A DNA stretch of 64,000 bases from an uncultured Spirochaetales bacterium (GCA_949297785.1 CASFTW010000004.1:55925-119924), one strand, 5' to 3'. Positions 17,287-26,491 are shown, numbered from the stretch's first letter. Made by a program: numbers and translations. Notes: a model not told the origin generated them from the letters alone.

Positions 17287-19020
17287 TCATAACCTCGTAT
17301 CCGGTAACCCGCAGAATACATCCACAGGGCTTATTCCTCTAAATTCAGATCTTCCAAGAAGCTTGTCGATCAGACAATCAATAGTGACATCCTGTGAGTC
17401 ATAGCAGTTGATCATTGTTTTCACCTGAGGTACATCAGCAAGATGAAACGGCGATGCAAATGAAATGAATATTACAGGAACATCATATACATACCAGGGA
17501 ATCTCAAATCCTCCTTTGGGCGCATCCCATGACAGACGCTGTGTAACATTAAATGAACTACACTCAGCAACTGTCAGAACAAGGTCATATTTATTCTTGA
17601 ATTCCTCAATGCTTGACTTATATTCGTACTGAGAAGATTTCGTACCGGAAGCAAGAGGAGAGATAAACAGTTCTGCGTCAAAACCTTCAGCATTAAGTTT
17701 TGCCTTGATTTTCTCAGCGGTCGCACGTGCTCCGGAAACAGCCCCGAGAGATGCAGAAACAAGTTTGAAAAATTCCCCTTCATGAGTATGAACAGGCATG
17801 ATCATCACTCTGCGATGCTTTTCAGGTGATATCGGCATGATATCGTCTTCTTTATGCTTTGCAAGTGTTATGGATTTATCTGCAACTTCTTTTCTGATCT
17901 GCAGATGTCTTTCACACCCTATAATATCCAGGGGAGGAAGCTGATCATCGGAACAGGCCCACTTTACCTTGAATGCAAATATTCTAAGAAGGGCTTCATC
18001 GATTCTTTCAACTGAAAGAATTCCTTCTGCAACAGCTTCCTGCATATACATGAAATCTTCATCTGGGACGTGAAAGAAAAGAAGCATATCGCAACCGGCA
18101 TTTATTGCTGTTGCAAGTGCTTTCTTCCGGCTCATCCGTGATGAAAAACCTGCCATATGCGTAGCATCTGTAACGATCAGTCCGTTAAAGCCAAGTTTCT
18201 CACGTAGCAATCCAGTCAACAACTCCCTGGACAGAGAAGCGGGCATAAGATCATCTTCATTCATTTGAGGATTCAATTCTTTCTGCCATGAAGGAAGCAT
18301 GATATGTCCTGCCATAACAGCATCCACATCAGCATTTATCGCAGCTTTATAAACTTCTCCGAAAGAATCATTCCACTCGTCACAAGAAAGGGAATTAACA
18401 GAAAAAGAAAAATGATGATCTCTTTCATCAACTCCGTCGCCCGGAAAATGCTTGACTGTAGCAGCAATTCCACCATCGTGAATACCTCTGATGCATTCAC
18501 ATGTCATTTCTTTGACGACATCGGCTTTATCAGACCATGTCCTTGTAGATACAATAGGATTTCTCCAGTTCATGCTGATATCGCCTATCGGTGCAAAAGC
18601 CCAGTTGCACCCGACAGCTTTTGCCTCAACAGCACCTATATACCCCATCTGATAGGCATAAGAGGAATCTCCTGTAGCAGCAATTTTTATTTCCTCACCT
18701 ACTTTGGTTCCGCCTTTCAATGCGCCGTTTCCACCAGCCTCAATATTTGCGGCAATCAGCAGTGGATATTTTGAATATTTTTTATAGAGGAGGTTATGCC
18801 TGCGCATGTCTTCCTTCTCAAGATTCATATACCGCAGACCGCCTGCACATGTTTTATGACATCTTTCCTTGATGTAATCCTCATCAAGCTCTCCGCCACT
18901 GTGATCGATGAAGAGCTGTCCGATTTTCTCATGAAGTGTCATCATGGAAATTGTAGACCTGACCCACTCTATCTGTTCATCATTCAGATAGAACGGCCTT
19001 CCTTTAAGATCAATATTCAT
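17287..19020 (-). CDS. Glycoside hydrolase family 3, beta-N-acetylglucosaminidase-like (copy 1)
   Basis: The 577-residue protein lacks a signal peptide. It has KHFPGDGVDERDHH near residue 210 (Asp-His acid/base loop as in NagZ-type GH3) and a nucleophile Asp in LIVTDATHMAG near residue 303. It is paralogous over its whole length to the GH3 at 11984-13663, including the N-terminal KGRPFYLNDEQIEWV block and a C-terminal FHLADVPQVKTMINCY block. It follows the permease gene by 9 bases and has GAGGAG before the ATG. It presumably cleaves a glycoside brought in by the transporter encoded just upstream. Confidence 0.88.
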   Translation of the reverse strand: MNIDLKGRPFYLNDEQIEWVRSTISMMTLHEKIGQLFIDHSGGELDEDYIKERCHKTCAGGLRYMNLEKEDMRRHNLLYKKYSKYPLLIAANIEAGGNGALKGGTKVGEEIKIAATGDSSYAYQMGYIGAVEAKAVGCNWAFAPIGDISMNWRNPIVSTRTWSDKADVVKEMTCECIRGIHDGGIAATVKHFPGDGVDERDHHFSFSVNSLSCDEWNDSFGEVYKAAINADVDAVMAGHIMLPSWQKELNPQMNEDDLMPASLSRELLTGLLREKLGFNGLIVTDATHMAGFSSRMSRKKALATAINAGCDMLLFFHVPDEDFMYMQEAVAEGILSVERIDEALLRIFAFKVKWACSDDQLPPLDIIGCERHLQIRKEVADKSITLAKHKEDDIMPISPEKHRRVMIMPVHTHEGEFFKLVSASLGAVSGARATAEKIKAKLNAEGFDAELFISPLASGTKSSQYEYKSSIEEFKNKYDLVLTVAECSSFNVTQRLSWDAPKGGFEIPWYVYDVPVIFISFASPFHLADVPQVKTMINCYDSQDVTIDCLIDKLLGRSEFRGISPVDVFCGLPDTRL

Positions 19021-19029
19021 AATATCTCC

Positions 19030-20007
19030 TCAGTTTTTTACTTTTATTGCAGTACTTCTCTTGCTTGCACCGTCAATTACAACTGCAAGGACAAGGAGAC
19101 CGCCTTTGAAGATATCCTGAGAATTGGTATTCATACCAAGCATATTCAGACCGACAGCCATGGTTCCGGTGATGATAACACCAGTTACAATACCGCTTGT
19201 TTTACCGGTACCGCCTGAAACCGAAACACCACCGAGAACTGCTGCACAAATTACATCCTGGCTGAGAGAACCGCCAGCAAACGGACTTCCGGAGAAAGTT
19301 CTGGACATGCACACCAGGCCGGCAAGCCCGACAAGTGCACCTCCGATAATACTTGTCAGATATTTGATTACAGTCACATTGATACCACTCAATCTGGCTA
19401 CATCTTCATTACCGCCTACTGCAAACATATAGCGTCCCAGATATGTCTTGCGGAAAATAAATGATACAATCAAGGCCAGAATGGCAAATATGATTGTCGA
19501 GATAGGAATGACATCAAAAAGATATCCCTGTCCAAGCCACCTTACACTGTCTGGTAATCCGTAAATTGTTTTATTCGAAGCTACAATACAGGCAAGTCCG
19601 CCAACCGCCGTTCCAACTGCCATTGATACGACAAGGCGGCCGATCTTGAATGTTGTCGAAATCCAGCAGGTCAGACAGAAAATAATAATACTGCAGAACA
19701 GGGAAATCAGACAGGAAAGGAATATCGGACATCCGGCATTATATAAGAACGCAGCAAGTGTACCCGTGAAGGCATAAACCTGTCCGGTTGAAAAATCAAG
19801 ATTACCGGAGATCATCAGGAATGATATTCCCAATGCGGCAATTCCCATTGTTGTCACCTGCCTTACAATGGAAATCAGGTTATTCACGGAGAAAAACACC
19901 CCGCCGCAAGCTATTGCAAAAAATACAATCAGTACTACAAGAATGATCTGTGCAGTAGATTTCTTAAGACCGGTTACCAATGAAGAGATATAGTTATTCT
20001 TTTCCAT
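19030..20007 (-). CDS. Sugar ABC transporter permease (RbsC-like)
   Basis: The 325-residue integral membrane protein has about 8-10 hydrophobic segments. It contains the family block GGNEDVARLSGINVTVIKYL (EAA-like coupling region, about residues 213-232), then GGVSVSGGTGKTSG and GMNTNSQDIFKGGLL near the C-terminus, typical of ribose/xylose/galactose-type permeases. It should form a homodimeric channel served by the ATPase encoded 21 bases upstream. The order binding protein, ATPase, permease is the usual one for this class in this lineage. Confidence 0.92.
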   Translation of the reverse strand: MEKNNYISSLVTGLKKSTAQIILVVLIVFFAIACGGVFFSVNNLISIVRQVTTMGIAALGISFLMISGNLDFSTGQVYAFTGTLAAFLYNAGCPIFLSCLISLFCSIIIFCLTCWISTTFKIGRLVVSMAVGTAVGGLACIVASNKTIYGLPDSVRWLGQGYLFDVIPISTIIFAILALIVSFIFRKTYLGRYMFAVGGNEDVARLSGINVTVIKYLTSIIGGALVGLAGLVCMSRTFSGSPFAGGSLSQDVICAAVLGGVSVSGGTGKTSGIVTGVIITGTMAVGLNMLGMNTNSQDIFKGGLLVLAVVIDGASKRSTAIKVKN

Positions 20008-20028
20008 GTTATCAAATTTCCTTTTCCT

Positions 20029-21516
20029 TTATCTGTTTCCTGATGCCATATCAAGCATGACTTCTTTATTGAAATCCTTTTTCTCGACTGTGCCAGCAAA
20101 CTCGCCTTCACTCATGACAATTATCCTGTCAGCAACGCCTATGAGTTCCTCAAACTCAGATGACACCATCAGTATTGTTTTACCTTCATCTGCAAGCTGT
20201 ATCATGATTTCATAGATCTCATGTTTTGCTCCGACATCAATACCACGTGTAGGTTCGTCAAAGATGATGATCTCTCCATCGGCAGACAGCCATTTTGAAA
20301 CAACCACTTTCTGCTGATTTCCACCGGAAAGATATTGGACCTCTTTTTTCAGTGAAGGTGTTTTTATATCAAGACGATTGCAATACTTCTGTACTGCATC
20401 AATTTCTTTCTTATTGTTGATCACACCCCATTTCGAATATTTTCTTATCGAGGCAAGTGTGACATTAAATGAAATGCTGTTGCTCAGCAAAAGCCCTCTG
20501 GCTTTTCTGTCCTCAGGTAGATATGAAATACCGGCAGCAATAGCATGATGAGGGGAATGTCCATCAAGCGTCTTCCCATTTACTGTAATTATTCCACTCT
20601 CCTTCGGAACATCACAGAACAAAACATTCATAAGTTCTGTTCTTCCAGCTCCGACAAGACCGGCGAAGCCTAGAATTTCACCCTTATGAACTTCAAATGA
20701 AACTTCCTTATTCCCATTTCCAACAAGCCCGGAAACATTCATGATAACCTGTTCTGAAGGTTTACATTTTCTCTGTGGATAATAATTTGTCAGTTCTCTG
20801 CCAATCATTATCCTGATGAGTTCTTTTCTGCTTGTCTTACTTAAATCCATTTCACCGACTTTCTCACCATCTCTGAGAACAACAGCCCGTGAACATATTT
20901 CAAAAACCTCTTCAAGGCGATGCGAGATATAAATTATTGCAACGCCTTTTGCCTTAAGGTCCTTGATAATGCGGAATAAGATTTCGGTCTCTTTCAATGT
21001 AAGAGGAGCAGTCGGCTCATCAAGTATCAAGATTTTGCAGTCAAGCATGATAGCTTTCGTTATTTCAACGATCTGCATCATAGCTGGAGACAATGTGCTG
21101 ACATCTGCCTTTGGATTAATGTTCAAACCAAAACTTGAAAACATGTCAGTACATCTTTCAAGCATCTGCTTGTAATCGACGACAATTCCGTTACCTGGGT
21201 TATTGCCCATGAAAACATTCTCTACAATCGGCAGATCAGGAACAAGATTGAATTCCTGATACACTGCACTTATTCCCAGACTGCGGGATAATGCAGGAGG
21301 CAATGAAGAATAAGTTTTTCCGAAAAGTTCGATTGTACCGCTTGTTGGAATATTTGCACCTGTCAGACATTTAATTAAAGTTGACTTCCCGGCTCCGTTT
21401 TCTCCAAGGAGGGCGAGAACCTCGCCCTCTTCAAGTGAAAAACTAACCTCATTCAACGCTTTTACACCAGGAAATTCTTTTGAAAGATTATTCAACCTGA
21501 GGATAGTATTGCTCAT
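20029..21516 (-). CDS. Sugar ABC transporter ATP-binding protein (RbsA/MglA-like)
   Basis: A 495-residue fusion of two ATPase domains. Domain 1: Walker A GENGAGKST near residue 38 and Walker B ILILDEPTAPL. Domain 2: degenerate P-loop GLVGAGRTELMNVLF, signature LSGGNQQKVVVSKWL, and Walker B IIIFDEPTRGIDVGAKHE. This is the standard RbsA layout; unlike the ATPase at the left edge, the second Walker B Asp is kept. AGGAG precedes the ATG at 21516. It is the second gene of the operon. Confidence 0.94.
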   Translation of the reverse strand: MSNTILRLNNLSKEFPGVKALNEVSFSLEEGEVLALLGENGAGKSTLIKCLTGANIPTSGTIELFGKTYSSLPPALSRSLGISAVYQEFNLVPDLPIVENVFMGNNPGNGIVVDYKQMLERCTDMFSSFGLNINPKADVSTLSPAMMQIVEITKAIMLDCKILILDEPTAPLTLKETEILFRIIKDLKAKGVAIIYISHRLEEVFEICSRAVVLRDGEKVGEMDLSKTSRKELIRIMIGRELTNYYPQRKCKPSEQVIMNVSGLVGNGNKEVSFEVHKGEILGFAGLVGAGRTELMNVLFCDVPKESGIITVNGKTLDGHSPHHAIAAGISYLPEDRKARGLLLSNSISFNVTLASIRKYSKWGVINNKKEIDAVQKYCNRLDIKTPSLKKEVQYLSGGNQQKVVVSKWLSADGEIIIFDEPTRGIDVGAKHEIYEIMIQLADEGKTILMVSSEFEELIGVADRIIVMSEGEFAGTVEKKDFNKEVMLDMASGNR

Positions 21517-21534
21517 TTAGTTCTCCTAGCCGGA

Positions 21535-22491
21535 TCAAAGATATTCGTCTACGTTTCTTGAATCCACAAGAGCTTTTGTCACTACGACATTTTCGATTTC
21601 ACCTTCTTCAATCCACCTGATCAGCTGCAGTCCGGTCTGATAACCAGATTCTTCAATATCTGCATAGGCACATGCTCTATATGGACTTGTACCACTTGAA
21701 ATAAGACGGAATGATTCAGGATCACCCTCAGAAGAGAACACAAAATAATCGGAAGTATCACTTACAGCAGCAGAAATCTCGTTGCTGGCAGCAATAGCAT
21801 AGCCATTATTGAAGCAGAAGAAGAACTTCACATCTGGATACCCATTCAATATCTGAGCGGTTACATCTGAAGCCTCTTCATCGGTTTTTGGGAAGAAGCT
21901 TGCCACAAATTCGAAATCCCCGCCTTTCTCAGCACACCACTGATCGATAATTTCTCTTATCTGCATCATGGCTGTATAATAATCATTGTCCTCAATCTCG
22001 CAGGTTTCCAGCCATAAACCGGCAATATCGCCGCTGGTAATATTGTTCTCCGTTACAAAAATATCAAGAGCTTCAATGAACTGGTTTCCAAGAGTTATAT
22101 AATCGTTCTCTGTATATGCTTTTGCACCCTCTACAGGAGTTCCCTGATTTATAACAGCAATATCAGGATTCTGATTCATAAAATCAGAAGCGACCTGAGG
22201 AGAACTGAAGATTGCATAAAGCGCCTTGACTCCCATTGATTTCATGGTATCCAGACCGGTAAGCATAAGCTCTGCATCGTTATTGTAATCATTAATCACA
22301 ACTTCGTATCCAAATTCATCACCAGCCCTTTGAATGCCTTCTGACATATTAAGCTGGAAATCAAACGAAAGAGATGGAAGTAATGCGCCTATCTTTGGAG
22401 TATCACTGGTTGTTCCTTCTCCTGCACCTGCTGCAAAAACTAATGAAACTGAAATTAAAGACACTAATAAAATTGCAATGATTTTTTTCAT
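21535..22491 (-). CDS. Sugar ABC transporter substrate-binding protein (RbsB-like)
   Basis: The 318-residue protein has an N-terminal signal peptide (about 20 residues ending VFA) followed by AGAGEG, with no lipobox Cys. The mature part has the type 1 binding-protein pattern: PKIGALLPSLSFDFQLN, a hinge, and FFFCFNNGYAIAASNEIS. The ligand is unknown; the GH3 and lactonase-like partners suggest an amino-sugar glycoside or oxidised sugar. Of two adjacent ATGs I chose the second (22491), 6 bases after GGAGG. It is the first gene of a ten-gene operon reading to 10514. Confidence 0.9.
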   Translation of the reverse strand: MKKIIAILLVSLISVSLVFAAGAGEGTTSDTPKIGALLPSLSFDFQLNMSEGIQRAGDEFGYEVVINDYNNDAELMLTGLDTMKSMGVKALYAIFSSPQVASDFMNQNPDIAVINQGTPVEGAKAYTENDYITLGNQFIEALDIFVTENNITSGDIAGLWLETCEIEDNDYYTAMMQIREIIDQWCAEKGGDFEFVASFFPKTDEEASDVTAQILNGYPDVKFFFCFNNGYAIAASNEISAAVSDTSDYFVFSSEGDPESFRLISSGTSPYRACAYADIEESGYQTGLQLIRWIEEGEIENVVVTKALVDSRNVDEYL

Positions 22492-22513
22492 CATTTGCCT
22501 CCTTTTTTTACTC

Positions 22514-22519
22514 AGTGTA
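22514..22519 (-). promoter_or_regulatory. -10 element of the GH3/lactonase operon
   Basis: Minus strand TGT-TACACT is an extended -10. No -35 is recognisable at 16-18 bases, which fits an activator-dependent promoter. Confidence 0.45.
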
Positions 22520-22535
22520 ACATCAATTTGTTACT

Positions 22536-22574
22536 TGTAAATTGCAATTAAAATAAATTTATATTGCATTTACA
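22536..22574. promoter_or_regulatory. Operator-like inverted repeat between AraC gene and transport operon
   Basis: TGTAAATTGCAA (22536-22547) faces TTGCATTTACA (22564-22574), a near-perfect inverted repeat with one extra base. The right arm covers the -35 of the araC-type gene, and the left arm lies just upstream of the operon promoter. This suits binding by the divergent regulator, with autorepression and operon activation (inference). Confidence 0.5.
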
Positions 22575-22591
22575 GTCATTTGATTTATACT
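22564..22591 (+). promoter_or_regulatory. Leaderless promoter of the AraC-family gene
   Basis: TTGCAT (22564-22569), 16-base spacer, TATACT (22586-22591), then 6 bases and ATG at 22598. There is no Shine-Dalgarno, so the transcript should begin at the start codon. Confidence 0.6.
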
Positions 22592-22597
22592 TTCTGT

Positions 22598-23392
22598 ATG
22601 GCTTATGACATAAGATTTGAGAATTTCACATTCAAACACTCATCAAATAAAAAAGGTACGATAGATCCAACCAGATTGAATAAAGAGCATTTTCACAAAG
22701 AATATGAGTTGCTTTATTTTGCGAAAGGACAAGGAACGTTCTATATAGAACAGAAAAAATACCCGCTCCTGCCACACCAGCTTCTTGTTATAAAGCCAGG
22801 CTCATATCATCATCTGGATATATGTACAGATAGTGATTACGAAAGAGTCGTAATACGTTTCAATGCAAATATTCTCTCACCAGAATTGGCTGCTGATCTG
22901 ATAAAGACAGAATCAATTTATAATATTGCAGGATTCAGGCTTGAAAACGAAATTGAACATTTTGATTTTTTCTATGAAGTGATACCTGAAAAAACCATAC
23001 AGCAGGTCTTTTATCATCAGCTTCATATAATACTTCTTATGCTAACAACATTTCCAAAACAAAACATTCCTCAGATCGTTCTTCATGACAATGACTTCAT
23101 TAAGCTGATGAATTACCTTGATTCCAATATACTCTCCATTACGTCTATAAAAGATATTTGTAATGCAGTAGGCATGTCGGAAGCAAAAATCCAGAGAATT
23201 ATGAAAGAAAGAATGAATACAGCTGCCATGAAATATGTCAATACGAAAAAATGCATTCAGGCCAGTAATTTTATACAACAAGGAATTCCAGCATCAAAAG
23301 TTTATCCACTGTGTGGTTATGCTGACTATACAACATTCTACAGAAATTTCATTCGCGTATTCGGACATGCGCCAGTTTTCTCAAGAAATTGA
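22598..23392 (+). CDS. AraC-family transcriptional regulator
   Basis: The 264-residue protein has an N-terminal cupin-like sensor domain (FHKEYELLYFAKGQGTFYIE and LLPHQLLVIKPGSYHHLDI, about residues 33-80) and a C-terminal double helix-turn-helix (about residues 170-264; second motif CGYADYTTFYRNFIRVFGHAP). It is divergent from the GH3/lactonase operon and probably controls it in response to the imported sugar. The ATG at 22598 is preferred over an upstream ATA/ATG reading because the -10 box ends 6 bases before it. The DNA here is visibly AT-richer than the 30-40 kb genes. Confidence 0.88.
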   Translation: MAYDIRFENFTFKHSSNKKGTIDPTRLNKEHFHKEYELLYFAKGQGTFYIEQKKYPLLPHQLLVIKPGSYHHLDICTDSDYERVVIRFNANILSPELAADLIKTESIYNIAGFRLENEIEHFDFFYEVIPEKTIQQVFYHQLHIILLMLTTFPKQNIPQIVLHDNDFIKLMNYLDSNILSITSIKDICNAVGMSEAKIQRIMKERMNTAAMKYVNTKKCIQASNFIQQGIPASKVYPLCGYADYTTFYRNFIRVFGHAPVFSRN

Positions 23393-23418
23393 GTCATATG
23401 CTTCAGTATGTACTCTCG

Positions 23419-23562
23419 TCATGCGTATGTTCATGCGTAATTTCATGTGTAATTCAAAGATATACGCATGAAAAGAATAAAACTTTAGTATTTACTATAT
23501 ATAAAATTAGAGCTAAACATTCTTCCCAACCATGCGTTTTCATGTGTTCAATTCATGCGTTA
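23419..23562. repeat. Cluster of TCATGCGTAA-like 10-mers
   Basis: Six direct copies (23419, 23431, 23443, 23530, 23540, 23553) and one inverted copy (23463-23471) of TCATGCGTAA with one or two changes, in 145 bases. Read on the minus strand the left group encodes ITHEITHEHTHDES, a Thr-His-Glu repeat of the sort seen in tails of AlbA_2-type ATP-binding proteins, so this may be decayed coding sequence. The spacing is irregular, so it is not a CRISPR array. Confidence 0.6.
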
Positions 23563-25218
23563 TTTGGCCAATCGCCATATGGAACTTGATCCTGATTTTG
23601 TATTTGAAATCAATCCATCTGCTCTGAGACTTCTAAGCAAATTATCAATACGGTTCTTTTTCTGTTTTGCAGATAAATTCACTGGCAAAATCACCTCCAG
23701 CAATTTATTGATTTCCGCTTTTGTCAAACTGTTATGTGTTTTGATAGAATCAAGAATAAGCTGTTTATACGATTCATTTTCCAGACCTTTCTGCAATGAA
23801 TATTCAACCTTCTTTCCAAGCACGGAAGCAACATTCTTTGAAATGAAGAGATTAGGATACCGGCCTTCCACCAGCTTCTTCTTTCTCAGCCGGTCTGCCT
23901 CGTCTTTTGACAGACGTTTTTTCTTTGAGACTTTATCAAGAAGGAGGACATCCTCAATAGGAAGGTCTGTATTTCTCATGAGGATATCTGCAAAGTTTTT
24001 GTCAACCACTTTTCCTGTTATGACAACTTCCACCTTATTATCAGACAGATTGTAATCAGGCAGAGGAAATCCTTTATTCTGCTGGATTGCGAACATCTTG
24101 CGTATACCTCCGCCAACCGTCTCGACAAGACCTATATTCGTCATAGCCTCAACAAGAAATTTATTCCGGTAATCAGGCTCCGGAGCATCCTGGATGACAA
24201 CCTTTTCCACACTCTCTGGAATAAATGATCCAGCATTGATCAAAGTGAGGCGGTCACCTCTGGCGATAATGTCAATCCGCCATCCGGCCAAGTAATCCTG
24301 ATGTCCGATGCAGTTACACAGAGCCTCTCTTATGATGAATGGATCAAACTTGGTCACAGTTTCTGCAATCAGGGAATTATCCCTCAGATACTGATATGTC
24401 GAATTTGGCACCTTGTTTGCGATAGTTTCGATTGAAAGGATAAAAGGCGTTGTACAGATACAGTAATCTGTTGTATCACCTCTTTCATCCTTGATCAGCA
24501 GTCTGATCTTTGGATCAATCCTGTTATCAATAAGCACAGAAGCCTCATCTCTTCCAAGCAGAAGCAACGCAGTCTTCGTAATCCTGCCTTTGATTGTAAG
24601 CTTTGCTTTGTTGAGAAACGTTCTGTCATCCCATCCGTTAAGTTCTTCAGCCCTGTTCGGATATCTTCTTCTGTATCCTTCCCTGGCAGCCGCAATTGCA
24701 ACAGGATCAAGATCATCAAAAGACGCATCATCCACAATTCCGGCACTCCAGTCTTCTTTTTTCTGACTTCTTATCCTTTCAATCTTATCCAGTGAAAGTG
24801 GCACAAGAGACTCCCCGTCACGTCCGTAGCAGGCTCTTTTATATGCCACGGGGATACCGGCAGGCGCCGCCGGTATCTTAAGCATTACAACTCTTTTTCC
24901 ATCTTTGCTAACCTCAATAATGTCATGAAGGTTCATATTCATACTCAGGTGTTCACCAAGATTCTTTTTGAGTTCATTCTGTTTTCTGATATCTTTCAGG
25001 AAAGATGTTCCGATAGCCGCATGTGTTTTGTTATCAATACCGAATACGAGCCACCCGCATTCAAGCCCGTGCAAATTCGCTTCATTGCTCAATGCTGAAT
25101 AATACGCTCCTGTCTTATCATAATCAAAATGATCACTGGCCTTCTTGAATTCAACTACTTCTGTCTCATCAGTCATTGCCAGCAGGGAATCAAGAAGTTT
25201 TTCGTATCGGTCTTGCAA
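23560..25218 (-). CDS. AlbA_2 (Schlafen-like) domain plus ATPase-like C-terminal domain protein
   Basis: The 552-residue protein opens with an AlbA_2 DNA-binding domain (VVEFKKA near residue 19, WLVFGIDNKTHAAIGTSF). A HATPase_c_4 region follows at about 290-390 (REALCNCIGHQDYLAGWRID, GSFIPESVEKV, LVETVGGGIRKMF). A winged-helix/linker tail ends it. Such proteins are often annotated as RecG-like helicases or transcriptional regulators; the function is unknown. The start is the TTG at 25218, with GGAGGG 7 bases upstream and TGT-TATGAT as extended -10 at about 25252-25257. It is an accessory gene next to a DUF4143 ATPase, and a decayed relative lies at 10139-10508. Confidence 0.85.
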   Translation of the reverse strand: MQDRYEKLLDSLLAMTDETEVVEFKKASDHFDYDKTGAYYSALSNEANLHGLECGWLVFGIDNKTHAAIGTSFLKDIRKQNELKKNLGEHLSMNMNLHDIIEVSKDGKRVVMLKIPAAPAGIPVAYKRACYGRDGESLVPLSLDKIERIRSQKKEDWSAGIVDDASFDDLDPVAIAAAREGYRRRYPNRAEELNGWDDRTFLNKAKLTIKGRITKTALLLLGRDEASVLIDNRIDPKIRLLIKDERGDTTDYCICTTPFILSIETIANKVPNSTYQYLRDNSLIAETVTKFDPFIIREALCNCIGHQDYLAGWRIDIIARGDRLTLINAGSFIPESVEKVVIQDAPEPDYRNKFLVEAMTNIGLVETVGGGIRKMFAIQQNKGFPLPDYNLSDNKVEVVITGKVVDKNFADILMRNTDLPIEDVLLLDKVSKKKRLSKDEADRLRKKKLVEGRYPNLFISKNVASVLGKKVEYSLQKGLENESYKQLILDSIKTHNSLTKAEINKLLEVILPVNLSAKQKKNRIDNLLRSLRADGLISNTKSGSSSIWRLAK

Positions 25219-25291
25219 AGAACTACCCTCCAAACGGATTTTACTGAGCAAATCATAACATATTTATAGAAAACCGGCATCTATGCCCCAG

Positions 25292-26479
25292 TCAGATATT
25301 CAGCCTGAACTTCTCCGTTTTGGGCACAAAAAGATCATAGACATCATGGAAATTGACAAAGCCGCTTCCAAGATATTCAGGACAGTTTTCGCCCGCATAT
25401 ATGACATTACTGGATGCAGCACCGTATTTGTTTCTGAAAAAGCTGATCCCCTTAAGAAAATCCTTGCTGATGCTCATTGATGATTTCACTTCAAACAGAT
25501 TCATTCCTTCAGGCCTCTTATGTATGAGATCGACCTCGACACCATTGCTGTTGCGGAAGAAAAACAGACTGTCAATGATGTTGTTGTCATACTCAGCTTT
25601 CAAAGCCTCCATGATTGCCAGATTCTCAAAAAGCTGTCCCATGAGAGGATCACGGTTCATCTGGACCGGCGTCTCAATGCCAAGCAGATAAGAGGCTATT
25701 CCGGTATCGCAAAAATAAATTTTCGGAGTCTTCACTTCCTGACTTGTCCTTGATGAATACCATGGCTTTAGAATGTAAATGATATGGGTGGATTCAAGTA
25801 TGGAAAGCCATCCTTTAAGTGTCTTTGTACTTATTCCCGTATCAGAAGCCAGAGAGGACTCGTTAAGCAACTGCCCTGTTCTGGCAGCAAGCAGGTGCAG
25901 CATTCTCTCAAATGCTGCCATGTCATGTACCTGATTCTGCATGGCTATATCTCTTTCAAGATAAGTCTCGATATAGCTTTTGTAATATTCGGAAGGAGAA
26001 ATTCCAGCATTCGCAAACAGATACGGCATATTCCCGGCAAGAAGCTGGGTATCCCTGTCAAGTCTGACTCCTTCGTTTTCAAGTTCCCTGAGGGAAAGAG
26101 GCAGCATGTTGAGTATTGCGGTTCTTCCGGCAAGAGACTGGGCAACAGCAGCTTTCAATGCTATCTGCTGGCTGCCGGTGAAAATGTACTGCCCTTTTTT
26201 CCCGTTTCCATCAATTCTGACCTGAACTGTGGACAGCAGTTCAGGCACACGCTGGATCTCATCGATTATGACAGGCTCCGGGAACCGGGCGAAAAAACCG
26301 ACGGGATCATCAACAGCAAGGCGTCGTACATTCATATCTTCCAGATTCGCATAGCTGAAATCAGGAAAAAGATTTCTTACAGTTGTTGTCTTTCCGCACT
26401 GGCGGGGGCCATATATAGTGACAGAAGGAAAATCTTTCATTGACTGGGTTATCTGCTGTTCTATCATCCGTTTGATCAT
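25292..26479 (-). CDS. DUF4143-type AAA ATPase (first)
   Basis: The 395-residue protein has Walker A GPRQCGKTTTV near residue 25, Walker B VIIDEIQR near 85 and sensor FTGSQQ. The C-terminal DUF4143 region contains IYFCDTGIASYLLG and a PD-(D/E)XK-like signature EVDLI...LFEVKSS. These widespread ATPases have no settled function and are common in gut anaerobes and in accessory DNA. I start it at the ATG at 26479 because a TATTCT box ends 6 bases before it and no ribosome site exists. A 15-bp inverted repeat lies upstream of the promoter. Confidence 0.88.
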   Translation of the reverse strand: MIKRMIEQQITQSMKDFPSVTIYGPRQCGKTTTVRNLFPDFSYANLEDMNVRRLAVDDPVGFFARFPEPVIIDEIQRVPELLSTVQVRIDGNGKKGQYIFTGSQQIALKAAVAQSLAGRTAILNMLPLSLRELENEGVRLDRDTQLLAGNMPYLFANAGISPSEYYKSYIETYLERDIAMQNQVHDMAAFERMLHLLAARTGQLLNESSLASDTGISTKTLKGWLSILESTHIIYILKPWYSSRTSQEVKTPKIYFCDTGIASYLLGIETPVQMNRDPLMGQLFENLAIMEALKAEYDNNIIDSLFFFRNSNGVEVDLIHKRPEGMNLFEVKSSMSISKDFLKGISFFRNKYGAASSNVIYAGENCPEYLGSGFVNFHDVYDLFVPKTEKFRLNI

Positions 26480-26485
26480 GCACAA

Positions 26486-26491
26486 AGAATA
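26486..26491 (-). promoter_or_regulatory. Extended -10, leaderless, of the first DUF4143 gene
   Basis: Minus strand TGA-TATTCT followed by TTGTGC and the ATG at 26479. No clear -35 and no Shine-Dalgarno. Confidence 0.5.

Noticed and set aside
23419..23562. Possible CRISPR array (short repeats with spacers)
   Set aside because: Units are only about 10 bases, spacing is irregular (10-87 bases), one copy is inverted, and there are no cas genes.
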